NCBI RefSeq assembly: GCF_022012415.1
Contig: NZ_JAKLTR010000001.1
Coordinates: 599,566 to 663,565 of the forward strand
Direction: 5' to 3'
Source: Terrimonas ginsenosidimutans
Lineage (GTDB): Bacteria; Bacteroidota; Bacteroidia; Chitinophagales; Chitinophagaceae
DNA: 64,000 nt
Shown in pieces: positions 33,062 to 41,247 of this stretch (its first letter is position 1; the number at the start of each line of letters is the position of its first letter). The position numbers and the translations under genes were made by a program. The notes beneath the pieces are model-generated. The model was not told where the DNA came from. It made no database searches and worked only from the letters and a program-made list of their open reading frames with translations.

Positions 33062-33970
33062 TTAAAAGGAAGGGCTTCTGAATTTTTCCGGTTGAGCCAT
33101 CAATTCTTTGTCTGCATTTGCATAGATCTGCTTCTTTTTGTTTTCATACCACCATTTCGGAGCAGTCTTTTTCATCAGTGTATCGATACTGCGCATTCCG
33201 AACAGGTTCCACACCCCTTTCAATTTGCCACTTAAGGAAGGCTGCAATGCGCGAAGGCTCATCGCGAAGCCACTGTCGAGATATTCCATGTGATGCCAGT
33301 AACCTGCCGGCATAAAAAGCGTATCTCCGTGTTCAAGTATCAGATCGAAACCCTGCGCAAGCTTCAGCGCGGGAAATGAATGATAATCCGGAGTGCCGTT
33401 TCCTTCATAGTAGTGGGAAAAATCTGCGAGGCTCAATACTTCAAATGGCTTACGGTAAAGTTTATGTTGTTCATGATGCGGGAATATCAGCACTCTTTTT
33501 CTGCCAACAAACTGAGTGTGCATGATATGAGACAGATCGATATCAAAGTGCATGTGCGTGATACTGCTTGCGCCACCGGTGAACAACATCGGATATTTTT
33601 TTACAAAGCCTTTCATCAGATGTTCGGGCCAGGTAAAATCGTTGATCAACTGTGGTGCATGATCAAAAATATTAAAGAGGAAGATCCGCCAGGCGGCAGG
33701 TCCCGCACTTATCATATCTATATATTCCCCGAATGATTTGTAATCATCTGCTTTATTAATTGGCGTGTAAGCGTCGCTTTTAACATTGTTGTAAAGAGGA
33801 ACCTGCTTATCTCCGACCAGTTGTTTGAAGTACTCCCAGTTCCATTTTGTGAAAGCGGGCCAGTTATGAGACAGATTTTTAATCACCACAGGAATACCGG
33901 GGTCATAAAATTCTTTTTTGAAGATTTCTGGCGTAATCGAATTTAGAGTAGTAACCGGCTTTAACAGCAT
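33062..33970 (-). CDS. JmjC/cupin-8 type 2-oxoglutarate-dependent hydroxylase
   Basis: 302 residues. The domain order (N-terminal PVVIKNLSHNWPAF, central HMHFDID, GRKRVLIFPH, DTLFMPAGYWHHM) is that of JmjC/FIH-like cupin_8 proteins, which use iron(II), 2-oxoglutarate and oxygen to hydroxylate protein or small-molecule substrates. The iron ligands are H141 and D143 (HFD) and a distal histidine at 226 or 227; K158 or R159 in GRKR could bind 2-oxoglutarate. The substrate is unknown. The gene is isolated and reads away from the Sua5-like gene. Confidence 0.85.
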   Translation of the reverse strand: MLLKPVTTLNSITPEIFKKEFYDPGIPVVIKNLSHNWPAFTKWNWEYFKQLVGDKQVPLYNNVKSDAYTPINKADDYKSFGEYIDMISAGPAAWRIFLFNIFDHAPQLINDFTWPEHLMKGFVKKYPMLFTGGASSITHMHFDIDLSHIMHTQFVGRKRVLIFPHHEQHKLYRKPFEVLSLADFSHYYEGNGTPDYHSFPALKLAQGFDLILEHGDTLFMPAGYWHHMEYLDSGFAMSLRALQPSLSGKLKGVWNLFGMRSIDTLMKKTAPKWWYENKKKQIYANADKELMAQPEKFRSPSF

Positions 33971-34174
33971 ACACTATGATTTATCACCTGATTCAACTGG
34001 AAAAATAGAAATTGTAGGTCAATTAGCAATCAACTACTCGCAAATTTGGCAAAACACTTGTAGATTTGGCTAAGAGGGGAATGGGAGGAGAAAGAAGATT
34101 GTTGAGGAACGCTGCTCAGTTTTCCTGGCAAGTTGACCGCGAAATAGCCGGACCCTATTAAAAACCGTTGATCC

Positions 34175-34783
34175 ATGTTACTGCACATCCATCCACAGAA
34201 TCCGCAACCGCGTCAGATCAAAACAGCGGTCGAAACTTTACAGAATGGCGGCGTTATAATCTACCCGACTGATACAATTTATGGGTTAGGTTGTGATATA
34301 TTACAACATAAAGCTATAGAAAGGATCTGCAGGATCAAAAAAGTTGAGCCGAAGAAAGCCCAGCTGTCATTTATTTGTTCTGACCTGAGTCATTTGAGCG
34401 AGTATGCCAAGCAGATGCCCACCGCAACCTATCGCCTGCTGAAAGAATATTTGCCCGGACCATACACCTTCATTCTGCCGGCAAGTAAAATGGTGCCGAA
34501 GATCCTGCAAAGTAAAAAAGATACGATCGGATTGAGGATCCCTGACAATGAGATCGCACTCGCGATCATCAGAGAACTCGGACGTCCTATACTCAGTGCT
34601 TCGCTTCCTGGCGACATGGTGGAAGACTATACGGATCCCGAAATAATGCAAGAGAATTTTCATCGCGAAGTGGATATTGTAGTGGATGGTGGCATTGGCG
34701 GAACAGTTCCTTCAACCATCATCGACTGCACCGGAGATGAACCTGTCATGACAAGACAGGGACTTGGCAAATGGGAAGAATAA
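34175..34783 (+). CDS. Sua5/YciO/YrdC family protein (threonylcarbamoyl-AMP synthase-like)
   Basis: 202 residues covering one YrdC domain: GGVIIYPTDTIYGLGCD, KKAQLSFICSD, PGPYTFILPAS, DTIGLRIPDNEIA, STIIDCTGDEPVMTRQG. YrdC proteins make L-threonylcarbamoyl-AMP for the t6A37 tRNA modification; the shorter YciO relatives may have other roles. The absence of the Sua5 extra domain and the KVEPKKAQLSF spacing lean towards YciO; whether it can replace TsaC cannot be decided here. It is transcribed alone, with a convergent small secreted-protein gene behind it. Confidence 0.85.
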   Translation: MLLHIHPQNPQPRQIKTAVETLQNGGVIIYPTDTIYGLGCDILQHKAIERICRIKKVEPKKAQLSFICSDLSHLSEYAKQMPTATYRLLKEYLPGPYTFILPASKMVPKILQSKKDTIGLRIPDNEIALAIIRELGRPILSASLPGDMVEDYTDPEIMQENFHREVDIVVDGGIGGTVPSTIIDCTGDEPVMTRQGLGKWEE

Positions 34784-34812
34784 AAAAAGCACCGCCCTGT
34801 GAGAGGCGATGC
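34783..34812 (-). terminator. Hairpin terminator of the small basic-protein gene
   Basis: GCACCGCC (34789-34796) pairs with GGCGATGC (34805-34812) with one mismatch; on the minus strand the stem is followed by TTTTTTTATTC. It lies 37 bases after the end of the minus-strand gene and at the stop of the Sua5-like gene. Confidence 0.65.
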
Positions 34813-34849
34813 GTAAACCCAAGCTATGCAACTACACTATTGAGATGAT

Positions 34850-35140
34850 CTATGAACGCTTCCTGTTGTTATGATGGAAACGGTATTTCATATGACGGTC
34901 ATGCTGTTTCATCTTATACAATTTCCTTTTTTCTCCACGTGACATATGGCCATCGCGTTTGAATTTTCGTTCGGTGCGATTGTAATCCACTTTGTTTTTA
35001 TGAAGCTTGAATCGTTCACCACGAGTGAGCTGACCTGTCTCGAAACGATGTTTGTCTGGGCGAACATCTCTGCCTTTCTGCGCAGAAGCGGCAACTGTAA
35101 AAAGGGTGAAAATGGTTCCTAATAAGAGTAACTTTTTCAT
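34850..35140 (-). CDS. Small secreted highly basic protein
   Basis: 96 residues: signal peptide (KKLLLLGTIFTLFTVAASAQ) and a mature part of about 75 residues very rich in Lys, Arg and His (for example RERFKLHKNKVDYNRTERKFKR; one start pattern RGE(R/K)(F/R)KL occurs twice: RGERFKLHKNK and RGEKRKLYKMK). That duplicated motif suggests an internal repeat of about 30 residues. No domain is recognised. A basic exported protein could bind DNA, phosphate-rich surface polymers or metals; none of this is shown. Confidence 0.65.
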   Translation of the reverse strand: MKKLLLLGTIFTLFTVAASAQKGRDVRPDKHRFETGQLTRGERFKLHKNKVDYNRTERKFKRDGHMSRGEKRKLYKMKQHDRHMKYRFHHNNRKRS

Positions 35141-35304
35141 GGCTGTGAAATTTTGTTGTTGTGTAATGTTGTTTAAGTATAAGACAGGATGTGGAAGGGA
35201 GAGTTTAATGGAGGCATAGTCCTTTAACCTTATTTAACTAAGAGGGAAATGATGGAAGAACGGGAAGGAAGTGTTGGGGTTTCTTTAACAGAAAGACAGT
35301 CAGG

Positions 35305-35928
35305 TTATAGAGAAGATGTAGACGCTTCGGAAGGGAAAAGATTTAATTGATCGGGAAGTAAGCGGAAGCTTTTGCGGTGATATTTGCAGATCCCGTATTG
35401 CTCCAGGGCTTTGCGGTGTTCGAGAGTTCCATAGCCTTTGTTGTTGTTCCAGCCATAGAAAGGATACTCCTGGTGGAGCCTGAGCATGTATTCGTCGCGA
35501 TATGTTTTCGCGAGGATACTTGCTGCAGCGATGGACGTGTAGAGTCCATCGCCTTTGATGATACATTCGTGTGGAATGTTCTTGTATTTATAAAAACGAT
35601 TGCCATCGATAAGAAGCATGCCGGGAGCTTCGGGAAGCTGATCGATTGCGAGATGCATTGCTTTGAAGGATGCTTTGAGAATATTGATCGAGTCGATCTC
35701 ATTATTGTCTACGCTGGCGACAGCGTAAGAGATGGCCTTTTCTTCAATGATATATCTCAACTCTGTACGATTTTCCGCTGTAACCTGTTTTGAGTCGTTC
35801 AGCAGTTTATGCCTGAAGTTTTTTGGCAGGATAACGGCAGCAGCGAATACGGGCCCCGCATAGCAACCGCGCCCGGCTTCGTCACAGCCCGCCTCTGTTA
35901 ATGTACTTTGGTAAAACTTTTTCAGCAT
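35305..35928 (-). CDS. rnhB: Ribonuclease HII
   Basis: 207 residues. Removes ribonucleotides from DNA and the RNA strand of RNA-DNA hybrids. The N-terminal motif AGCDEAGRGCYAGPVFAAAV carries the metal-binding D16 and E17; LNDSKQVTAENR and LLIDGNRFYKY hold further conserved acidic residues, with the last in IKGDGLYTSIAAASILAKT. Length is standard. Its start lies 190 bases from the divergent haem A synthase gene. Confidence 0.96.
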   Translation of the reverse strand: MLKKFYQSTLTEAGCDEAGRGCYAGPVFAAAVILPKNFRHKLLNDSKQVTAENRTELRYIIEEKAISYAVASVDNNEIDSINILKASFKAMHLAIDQLPEAPGMLLIDGNRFYKYKNIPHECIIKGDGLYTSIAAASILAKTYRDEYMLRLHQEYPFYGWNNNKGYGTLEHRKALEQYGICKYHRKSFRLLPDQLNLFPSEASTSSL

Positions 35929-36105
35929 TCCGGGAACGAAATTAGGAAGATGCGGGAAAAATTGAAAGCGAAGTTATTCAGAGCATCCTTCGCCCGGGCT
36001 ACGGGTGCCGGGAAAAGACGGTGGATGACAGACAACCGATCGCAGACGGTTCCTATTCCAACCAATTTTCCTGATGAAAATCATTTTTCGCCTCCGTCAA
36101 CGTCC

Positions 36106-36113
36106 TAACTTTG
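36106..36113 (+). promoter_or_regulatory. -7 box of the COX15-like gene
   Basis: TAACTTTG, four bases before the GTG start codon at 36118. It fits TAnnTTTG. The transcript would begin at or near the start codon, so either the mRNA is leaderless or another start is used. Confidence 0.5.
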
Positions 36114-36117
36114 CGCC

Positions 36118-37065
36118 GTGGTAAAGAATCATCAACAATATATACGCTATACCTGGTTTTTGCTGGTAATGGTCTTCCTGGTAATTATTGCAGGAGGGGT
36201 TGTAAGAATGACGCAAAGCGGCATGGGGTGTCCTGACTGGCCGCGTTGCTTTGGGCGTTGGGTACCGCCAACAGATGCAAGTCAGCTTCCACCGGATTTT
36301 GAGAAGTACCTTGGCAAACAGGATATCGACCACACCTTCAATGCGTACCATACCTGGATAGAATATATCAACCGCCTCCTCGGGGCATTACTGGGCGTAT
36401 TTATTTTTATCCATTTCATCTGGAGTTTTGTACGCTTCAGAAAAAACCATAAGGCCATTGTCTGGCTATCGTTCTTCCTGCTCATCACAACGGGTTTTCA
36501 GGGATGGCTTGGCAAAAAAGTGGTTGATCATAACCTGGCAGTAGTTAAGGTAACCATTCACATGCTGGTTGCGTTACTGATCGCGGCAATTCCTTTAATA
36601 ATAATACATCTTGTAAAGAAGAGAGAAAGATCAGCAGCAGGGGGGGCATCGCGGGACGGCGTTTCCGGCAATTGGCTGAAATATCTGACAACAGGAGCTG
36701 TAGTTGTCTTATTGATACAGATTGTCCTGGGTACGCAGGTAAGGGAGCAGATTGATGAGATCTCAAAATCGCTGGGCTACCAGGAAAGGGAAGTCTGGAT
36801 CAGTCGTCTTGACCAGGCATTTCTCATACATCGCAGTTTTTCCTGGCTGGTGCTCGCAATATGTATTGCGATCATGTGGAAAGCAAGGCCCTATCCCGCT
36901 TTGCAGAAGGATTCCCGGCTGATCTTGCTACTGGTTCTGGCTACCGTCGGACTTGGTTTGATCATGATGTGGGCCGCCATTCCTGCATGGGCTCAGCCGG
37001 CACATTTACTGCTTGCGAGTATGTTGGTCCTGGCTGTTTTTAATCTTAGATTAAGGTTAAAATAA
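36118..37065 (+). CDS. COX15/CtaA-type haem A synthase-like protein
   Basis: 315 residues from a GTG start. The start is chosen because the first membrane helix begins a few residues later and is followed by the family motif GGVVRMTQSGMGCPDWP; a later ATG at 36169 would remove half of that helix. About eight helices are seen. Histidine ligands are visible in NAYHTWIEYINRL, KVTIHMLVALL, LIHRSFSWLVL and QPAHLLLAS. COX15/CtaA converts haem O to haem A for cytochrome c oxidase. No cytochrome oxidase gene is in the window. Confidence 0.88.
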   Translation: MVKNHQQYIRYTWFLLVMVFLVIIAGGVVRMTQSGMGCPDWPRCFGRWVPPTDASQLPPDFEKYLGKQDIDHTFNAYHTWIEYINRLLGALLGVFIFIHFIWSFVRFRKNHKAIVWLSFFLLITTGFQGWLGKKVVDHNLAVVKVTIHMLVALLIAAIPLIIIHLVKKRERSAAGGASRDGVSGNWLKYLTTGAVVVLLIQIVLGTQVREQIDEISKSLGYQEREVWISRLDQAFLIHRSFSWLVLAICIAIMWKARPYPALQKDSRLILLLVLATVGLGLIMMWAAIPAWAQPAHLLLASMLVLAVFNLRLRLK

Positions 37066-37126
37066 GCCCACGCTATGACTATACACCTTAAATGAGTAAT
37101 TTAGCCGTCACCAAGCTACCTTACTC

Positions 37127-39361
37127 ATGAAAGCATGGCTTAGAGGCTTTTATTATTCTTTTCCCGTTCAACTACTGTTTCTCCATTTCAGGAAGTATCA
37201 GATATTACTTGTATTCTGGTTTATCCTGTTTGCCACAGTAAGTGGCTATTTCATGAAAGGGTTTGGAGCAGACTCGCTTTACCTTGCACCGGAATATTTA
37301 GGGAACGTAAATGCGGTGAGCACTGCCCTGGTCGGCCTTTCTATCGGAATGTTCATCATGAGTTGGAACATCAGTACGTTTGTACTATTCAGTAAGCACT
37401 TCCGTTTTCTTGCCGCCACGACCAATCCCTTTTTAAAATACTGTATTAATAACACGGTCATTCCGCTGATCTTTCTTGCATTTTACTTTTTTCATGCATA
37501 TGAACATACGAGGTATAAAGAACTGGTCAGCCCGGTAGAAATCCTGTTTCTGGCAGGAGGTTTCGCCTGCGGACTGATCCTGATCCTTGCCATTTCGTTT
37601 ATTTACTTTTTCAGGGCAGACAGATCGATCCTTCGACGTTTATTTCCCAAAATGACGAATCCTGATGATTATATCACCCATCTGCTTCCGGTCAAAGAAA
37701 CTTATCATACAGACAGCCTGATCCATGTTGAATGGTACTTTGATTCACCTGTGCGCCTAAGACCTACACGGGATGTAAGACATTACACACCGGAATTCAT
37801 CGGATCACTCTTCAAACGCCATCACTTTGCCGCTATACTTTGCGTATTTGTTGCCTTCATATTCCTGATCGGTATCGGCTTTTTTCTTGAATCGCCGGTT
37901 TTCCAGATCCCTGCTGCGGCCAGCATTACGATCTTCTTTTCGATCCTGATCGGCGTAGCTGGTGCATTCTCCTATTTTCTGCAAAGCTGGAGTATTCCTT
38001 ATCTGATCGGTTTGTTGCTGCTCGTAAACTTCTTCTATAAGATAGACTGGATCGATCCCCGCAACAAAGGCTACGGATTGAATTATCAGAACGTCACAGA
38101 GCGGCCCACTTATACCCGGGAAGGGTTGTTGAAGATCTGTACGCCGGAAAAGGTTGATGCCGACCGGAGGAACATGATCAGCATTCTTAATAAATGGAAG
38201 GCGAAGCAGGACACAGACCTGCCCTACCTTGTAATGCTGAACACGAGTGGCGGAGGGCATCGTAGTGCGACATTTACCATGAGCATACTGCAACAGCTGG
38301 ACAGCCTTACGAATGGTAAGATCATGAAGAATATCTTCCTGATCAATGGCGCTTCGGGAGGAATGATCGGCGCAACGTATTTCAGAGAACTTTTTCTGCA
38401 AAAACAAAAAGGAAAAAATATCCGTTTGCAGGATAGAAAATATGTGGATGATATCGCAAGCGATGTCTTGAATCCGTTATTCTCTTCATTTGTTGCGCGT
38501 GATCTGCTTGCTCCGGCACAGAAATTTACTTCGAACGGGTTTACTTATGTAAAGGATCGCGGCTATGCTTTCGAGGAGAGGCTTAATCTGAATACACATG
38601 GCCTGCTGGACAAGGAGATCAGTGATTATGCACAGGATGAAAAGAATGCGAATATCCCATTGATGTTTTTTAATTCGGTGGTGACACGAGACAGCCGTAA
38701 AATGCTGATCAGTACACAGCCGGTAAGCTTTATGATGCAGGGCTGGCAGGATACTACACGGATCCCTGAAATGGATCCGGATGTTATCGACTTTGGCGCA
38801 TTCTTCAGCAAGCAGGATCCGTACGGTTTGCGTGTGCTGTCTGCGTTACGGATGAATGCCACTTTCCCGATCGTGTTGCCAAACGTATGGCTTCCTTCCG
38901 AACCGGTTGTGGATGTAATGGATGCAGGTCTGCGTGATAACTATGGACAGGAAACAAATCTTCGTTTCCTTGAAGCCTTTGATGACTGGATACAGGAAAA
39001 CACGGCCGGCGTGCTGATCATCCAGGTTCGTGACCGCAGTCCGGGAGGATGGGAGAATCCTTATCTATCTGATGATATCACCGATCATGCGACGAAGCCA
39101 TTCCTGTTATTGCAGCATAACTGGTTCAAGATGATGGAATATTTCCAGAATGATATGCTGAGCTATTATGGCGAACATCCAGGAAGGAAAGTGAATAAGA
39201 TCCTGTTCCAGTATGCGGCAGCGAATGAAGAGAATAAGGCAGCCCTCAATTTCCATTTGGGAAAAAGAGAGAAACTGGATATTATCTCCTCAGTACGCTC
39301 ACAAGCGAATCAGGTGAATGTTAAGAAACTGCTGGAGTTGCTGAAGCAGAATAACAAATGA
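37127..39361 (+). CDS. Membrane-bound patatin-like phospholipase
   Basis: 744 residues. The first 310 residues carry about six membrane helices. The catalytic half has a patatin arrangement: oxyanion loop SGGGHRSA, nucleophile motif GASGG (serine at about residue 414) and the dyad aspartate in VMDAGLRDNYG. Patatins hydrolyse acyl chains of phospholipids or glycolipids. The combination of a multi-helix N-terminal domain with patatin is unusual, so the substrate may be a membrane lipid or a lipid-linked glycan. It starts 61 bases after the haem A synthase gene, in the same direction; no functional tie is evident. Confidence 0.82.
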   Translation: MKAWLRGFYYSFPVQLLFLHFRKYQILLVFWFILFATVSGYFMKGFGADSLYLAPEYLGNVNAVSTALVGLSIGMFIMSWNISTFVLFSKHFRFLAATTNPFLKYCINNTVIPLIFLAFYFFHAYEHTRYKELVSPVEILFLAGGFACGLILILAISFIYFFRADRSILRRLFPKMTNPDDYITHLLPVKETYHTDSLIHVEWYFDSPVRLRPTRDVRHYTPEFIGSLFKRHHFAAILCVFVAFIFLIGIGFFLESPVFQIPAAASITIFFSILIGVAGAFSYFLQSWSIPYLIGLLLLVNFFYKIDWIDPRNKGYGLNYQNVTERPTYTREGLLKICTPEKVDADRRNMISILNKWKAKQDTDLPYLVMLNTSGGGHRSATFTMSILQQLDSLTNGKIMKNIFLINGASGGMIGATYFRELFLQKQKGKNIRLQDRKYVDDIASDVLNPLFSSFVARDLLAPAQKFTSNGFTYVKDRGYAFEERLNLNTHGLLDKEISDYAQDEKNANIPLMFFNSVVTRDSRKMLISTQPVSFMMQGWQDTTRIPEMDPDVIDFGAFFSKQDPYGLRVLSALRMNATFPIVLPNVWLPSEPVVDVMDAGLRDNYGQETNLRFLEAFDDWIQENTAGVLIIQVRDRSPGGWENPYLSDDITDHATKPFLLLQHNWFKMMEYFQNDMLSYYGEHPGRKVNKILFQYAAANEENKAALNFHLGKREKLDIISSVRSQANQVNVKKLLELLKQNNK

Positions 39362-39377
39362 TCTTCAGGAGAAATGA

Positions 39378-39590
39378 TCATTTTCTCCTGGCAAAAATGT
39401 CTTTGGGGATGCGGCCTTCCTGCATGCCGCGTAAGATGCTGTCAGCGATCTTTTTTGCGGCGGCAGTTCTTTCAGGAAATACGCTTTTTCCGTTTGTCAA
39501 TTGTAAAATAGCAAGGAGTCCTCTTTCTTCCTCCTCTGTTAGCGGATCAGCAGGGTTTAGTTTTTTAGTAGGCCGATTTCTTTTTTCCAT
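39378..39590 (-). CDS. Small charged protein, partner of the DUF6934-like gene
   Basis: 70 residues from the ATG at 39590 (MEKRNRPTKKLNP); the longer ORF start at 39656 overlaps the neighbour. Charged at both ends: a basic N-terminus, an acidic centre (LTEEEERGLLAIL) and a basic tail (KDIFARRK). No signal peptide, no known domain. It starts 10 bases after the DUF6934-like stop, so the two are surely one transcript. Size and order fit toxin-antitoxin-like or partner-regulator pairs seen with DUF6934 proteins, but this is memory-based inference. Confidence 0.6.
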   Translation of the reverse strand: MEKRNRPTKKLNPADPLTEEEERGLLAILQLTNGKSVFPERTAAAKKIADSILRGMQEGRIPKDIFARRK

Positions 39591-39600
39591 ACAGGTAAAT

Positions 39601-40143
39601 TTAAATTTTTTTAATAAATATTGATCGATAAGAAATTCCAATTTGAAAGGGCTCAAAAGTCATCTGCTCATCCCATGAAAACCTGCTTCCAAAAAAGCGG
39701 TATGCACCTGATAAAGAATCATAATTCTTTTCGACATATTTTTTATAGATATTAATCCGCCGATTTTCATTGCGGCAAAGACCGTCACAATTTTTGGTAC
39801 AGGATATTCGGCATCTACTCACATATTGTTCGCCCGAATCGCTTCCTGAAATCATCAGCAGCGCGTTAGGTTCAAGCGAGAAAAATAGCGGTATGGACGA
39901 TAATATCGTATTGAAAACTTTGAACACGTCTCCATTATTACTGACCTCTCCATCCAAAACTTTTCTTTCAAACTTATTATATGTCCCAAATCCGAGATTA
40001 AAAATATCAAACTCTTCTGTTCTGGATATCAGACTATACTCTATAATCTTAGGTATTTTCTCTCTGCCTAAACTTTTAAACGTAAAAAAAATAGCAGACT
40101 CCAGTTCAAGCATCCTCAGGTTATATCTCGCTCCAATTCCCAT
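39601..40143 (-). CDS. DUF6934-like protein with a cysteine-ladder insert
   Basis: 180 residues with the pattern I associate with DUF6934: an N-terminal beta region (SAIFFTFKSLG, then KIIEYSLI), FNLGFGTYN, the motif EVSNNGDVFKVFNTI, a helix ending PNALLMISGSDS, then INIYKKYVEKNYDSL. Between GS and INIYKKYV, where relatives usually have a short link, there is an insert of about 25 residues with four cysteines at every fourth position (C-x3-C-x3-C-x3-C in RCRISCTKNCDGLCRN). That spacing puts all four on one face of a helix or makes a small metal knuckle. No signal peptide. It precedes the 70-residue gene by 10 bases. Function is unknown. Confidence 0.65.
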   Translation of the reverse strand: MGIGARYNLRMLELESAIFFTFKSLGREKIPKIIEYSLISRTEEFDIFNLGFGTYNKFERKVLDGEVSNNGDVFKVFNTILSSIPLFFSLEPNALLMISGSDSGEQYVSRCRISCTKNCDGLCRNENRRINIYKKYVEKNYDSLSGAYRFFGSRFSWDEQMTFEPFQIGISYRSIFIKKI

Positions 40144-40269
40144 TTTCCAAGTGCCATATAGCTATAGCAAATTGGATAAAATCGAAGGGAATGCCTCGTG
40201 ATCTTCCTCAGCAGTTCGCGTTTTTTTAATCAAATTTCAACGAGCAAAAAAAACAGATTATGAGCAATA

Positions 40270-40297
40270 AAAAAGCGCAGACAATTCTGCGCTTTTT
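40270..40297 (-). terminator. Terminator of the lipid kinase gene
   Basis: AAAAAGCGCAG (40270-40280) pairs with CTGCGCTTTTT (40287-40297) across ACAATT. On the minus strand it is followed by TTTTTTATTGC. It lies 20 bases after the kinase stop codon. Confidence 0.85.
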
Positions 40298-40317
40298 CTA
40301 TACAAATTTGTATTTGA

Positions 40318-41229
40318 TTATTCTTCCTCTACCATCTGCAATAGCCGGAAACATTTTTTCTTTATCACAATATCCAAACTCTCAGGGGTCTCTGCCGGAT
40401 CTCCATCAATATGTAGCGGAGCTTCTCCAATATTTTTAATAGACAAATGATCTGTTTGAAAATAGATCACGGCCTTCTCCGTATTAATAGCCGAAATAGG
40501 TTGCAGCTTTATCTTGCCCATTACCTGACGGAATGTTTGCAACAGTAAACTCAGTTTGCTTTGTTCTGTTACAATAACAATATCGAGCTTGCCATCACTC
40601 AAACTTGCTTTTGGTGCGATCGTAAAATTGTTGCCAAACTGGTTACTGTTCGCAACACTTATAAAAAACGCATCCGTCTTAAATTTACGCTCATGAATTT
40701 TTAATTCGAATGTATAGCTTGAGGCAGAAAAGAAATTCTTTACCACTTCTTTGATATAGGTGGTCAAACCGCGCTTGGGTTGCTGTGCAAAATCATGGGC
40801 TACTTTGGCATCGAATCCGAGACCGCACAGCATGCACGCGAAATGTTTATTTATATAAAAACCATCGGAGAGAACGGCCTTGCCATAGAAAACAACATCA
40901 AGCGCTTTCTGCGGATTTTTCGGAATGCCAGCTGCATAGGCAAGTCCATTTCCGGAGCCGCAGGGGATAATGCCAAAGTTCAGCCGGTAATCCATCAGGC
41001 TTGCAACAACCTGGCTGACCGTTCCGTCACCTCCTGCCACCACTACATCCGTTACATTATTCTCCTCTATATAACTATTTAAAAAACTATAATCGCCGCT
41101 GGCCACGGATGGAAAGATCTGGTAAGGGATACCCTGTTCAGCTGTCTTTTTCTCTATCAGCTTCCGGAGATCCTTTTTGGTCCTGGTGCCGGAAATGGGA
41201 TTGACGATGTACAATATATGTCGGGCCAT
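40318..41229 (-). CDS. Diacylglycerol kinase-type lipid kinase (YegS/BmrU family)
   Basis: 303 residues. Residues 5-140 have the DAGK catalytic fold: ILYIVNPISGTRTKK, VVVAGGDGTVSQV (nucleotide-binding GGDGT), FGIIPCGSGNGLAYA. The C-terminal beta domain (FNNFTIAPKASLSDGKLDIVIV and onward) is that of YegS-like enzymes. They phosphorylate lipids such as diacylglycerol, sphingosine-like bases or phosphatidylglycerol; Bacteroidota make sphingolipids, so a long-chain base is a plausible substrate. A -7 box lies 7 bases before its ATG inside the FabH-side gap, so it has its own promoter. Confidence 0.9.
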   Translation of the reverse strand: MARHILYIVNPISGTRTKKDLRKLIEKKTAEQGIPYQIFPSVASGDYSFLNSYIEENNVTDVVVAGGDGTVSQVVASLMDYRLNFGIIPCGSGNGLAYAAGIPKNPQKALDVVFYGKAVLSDGFYINKHFACMLCGLGFDAKVAHDFAQQPKRGLTTYIKEVVKNFFSASSYTFELKIHERKFKTDAFFISVANSNQFGNNFTIAPKASLSDGKLDIVIVTEQSKLSLLLQTFRQVMGKIKLQPISAINTEKAVIYFQTDHLSIKNIGEAPLHIDGDPAETPESLDIVIKKKCFRLLQMVEEE

Positions 41230-41236
41230 AAGGCTG

Positions 41237-41244
41237 CAAAGCTA
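41237..41244 (-). promoter_or_regulatory. -7 box of the lipid kinase gene
   Basis: On the minus strand TAGCTTTG is followed by CAGCCTT and the kinase ATG; the same 7-base text with one change (CAGCCTC) precedes trmB. It lies 3 bases from the FabH stop codon. Confidence 0.55.
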
Positions 41245-41247
41245 AGA

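Noticed and set aside
32912..33235. ORF starting MTVTKKFLCCK, shared with the minus-strand ORF at 11230-11442
   Set aside because: The shared residues come only from the dispersed hairpin repeat; downstream the two ORFs have nothing in common and one runs antisense into the JmjC gene.
37805..38407. 200-residue minus-strand ORF
   Set aside because: Antisense of the patatin gene; codon pattern matches the sense frame.
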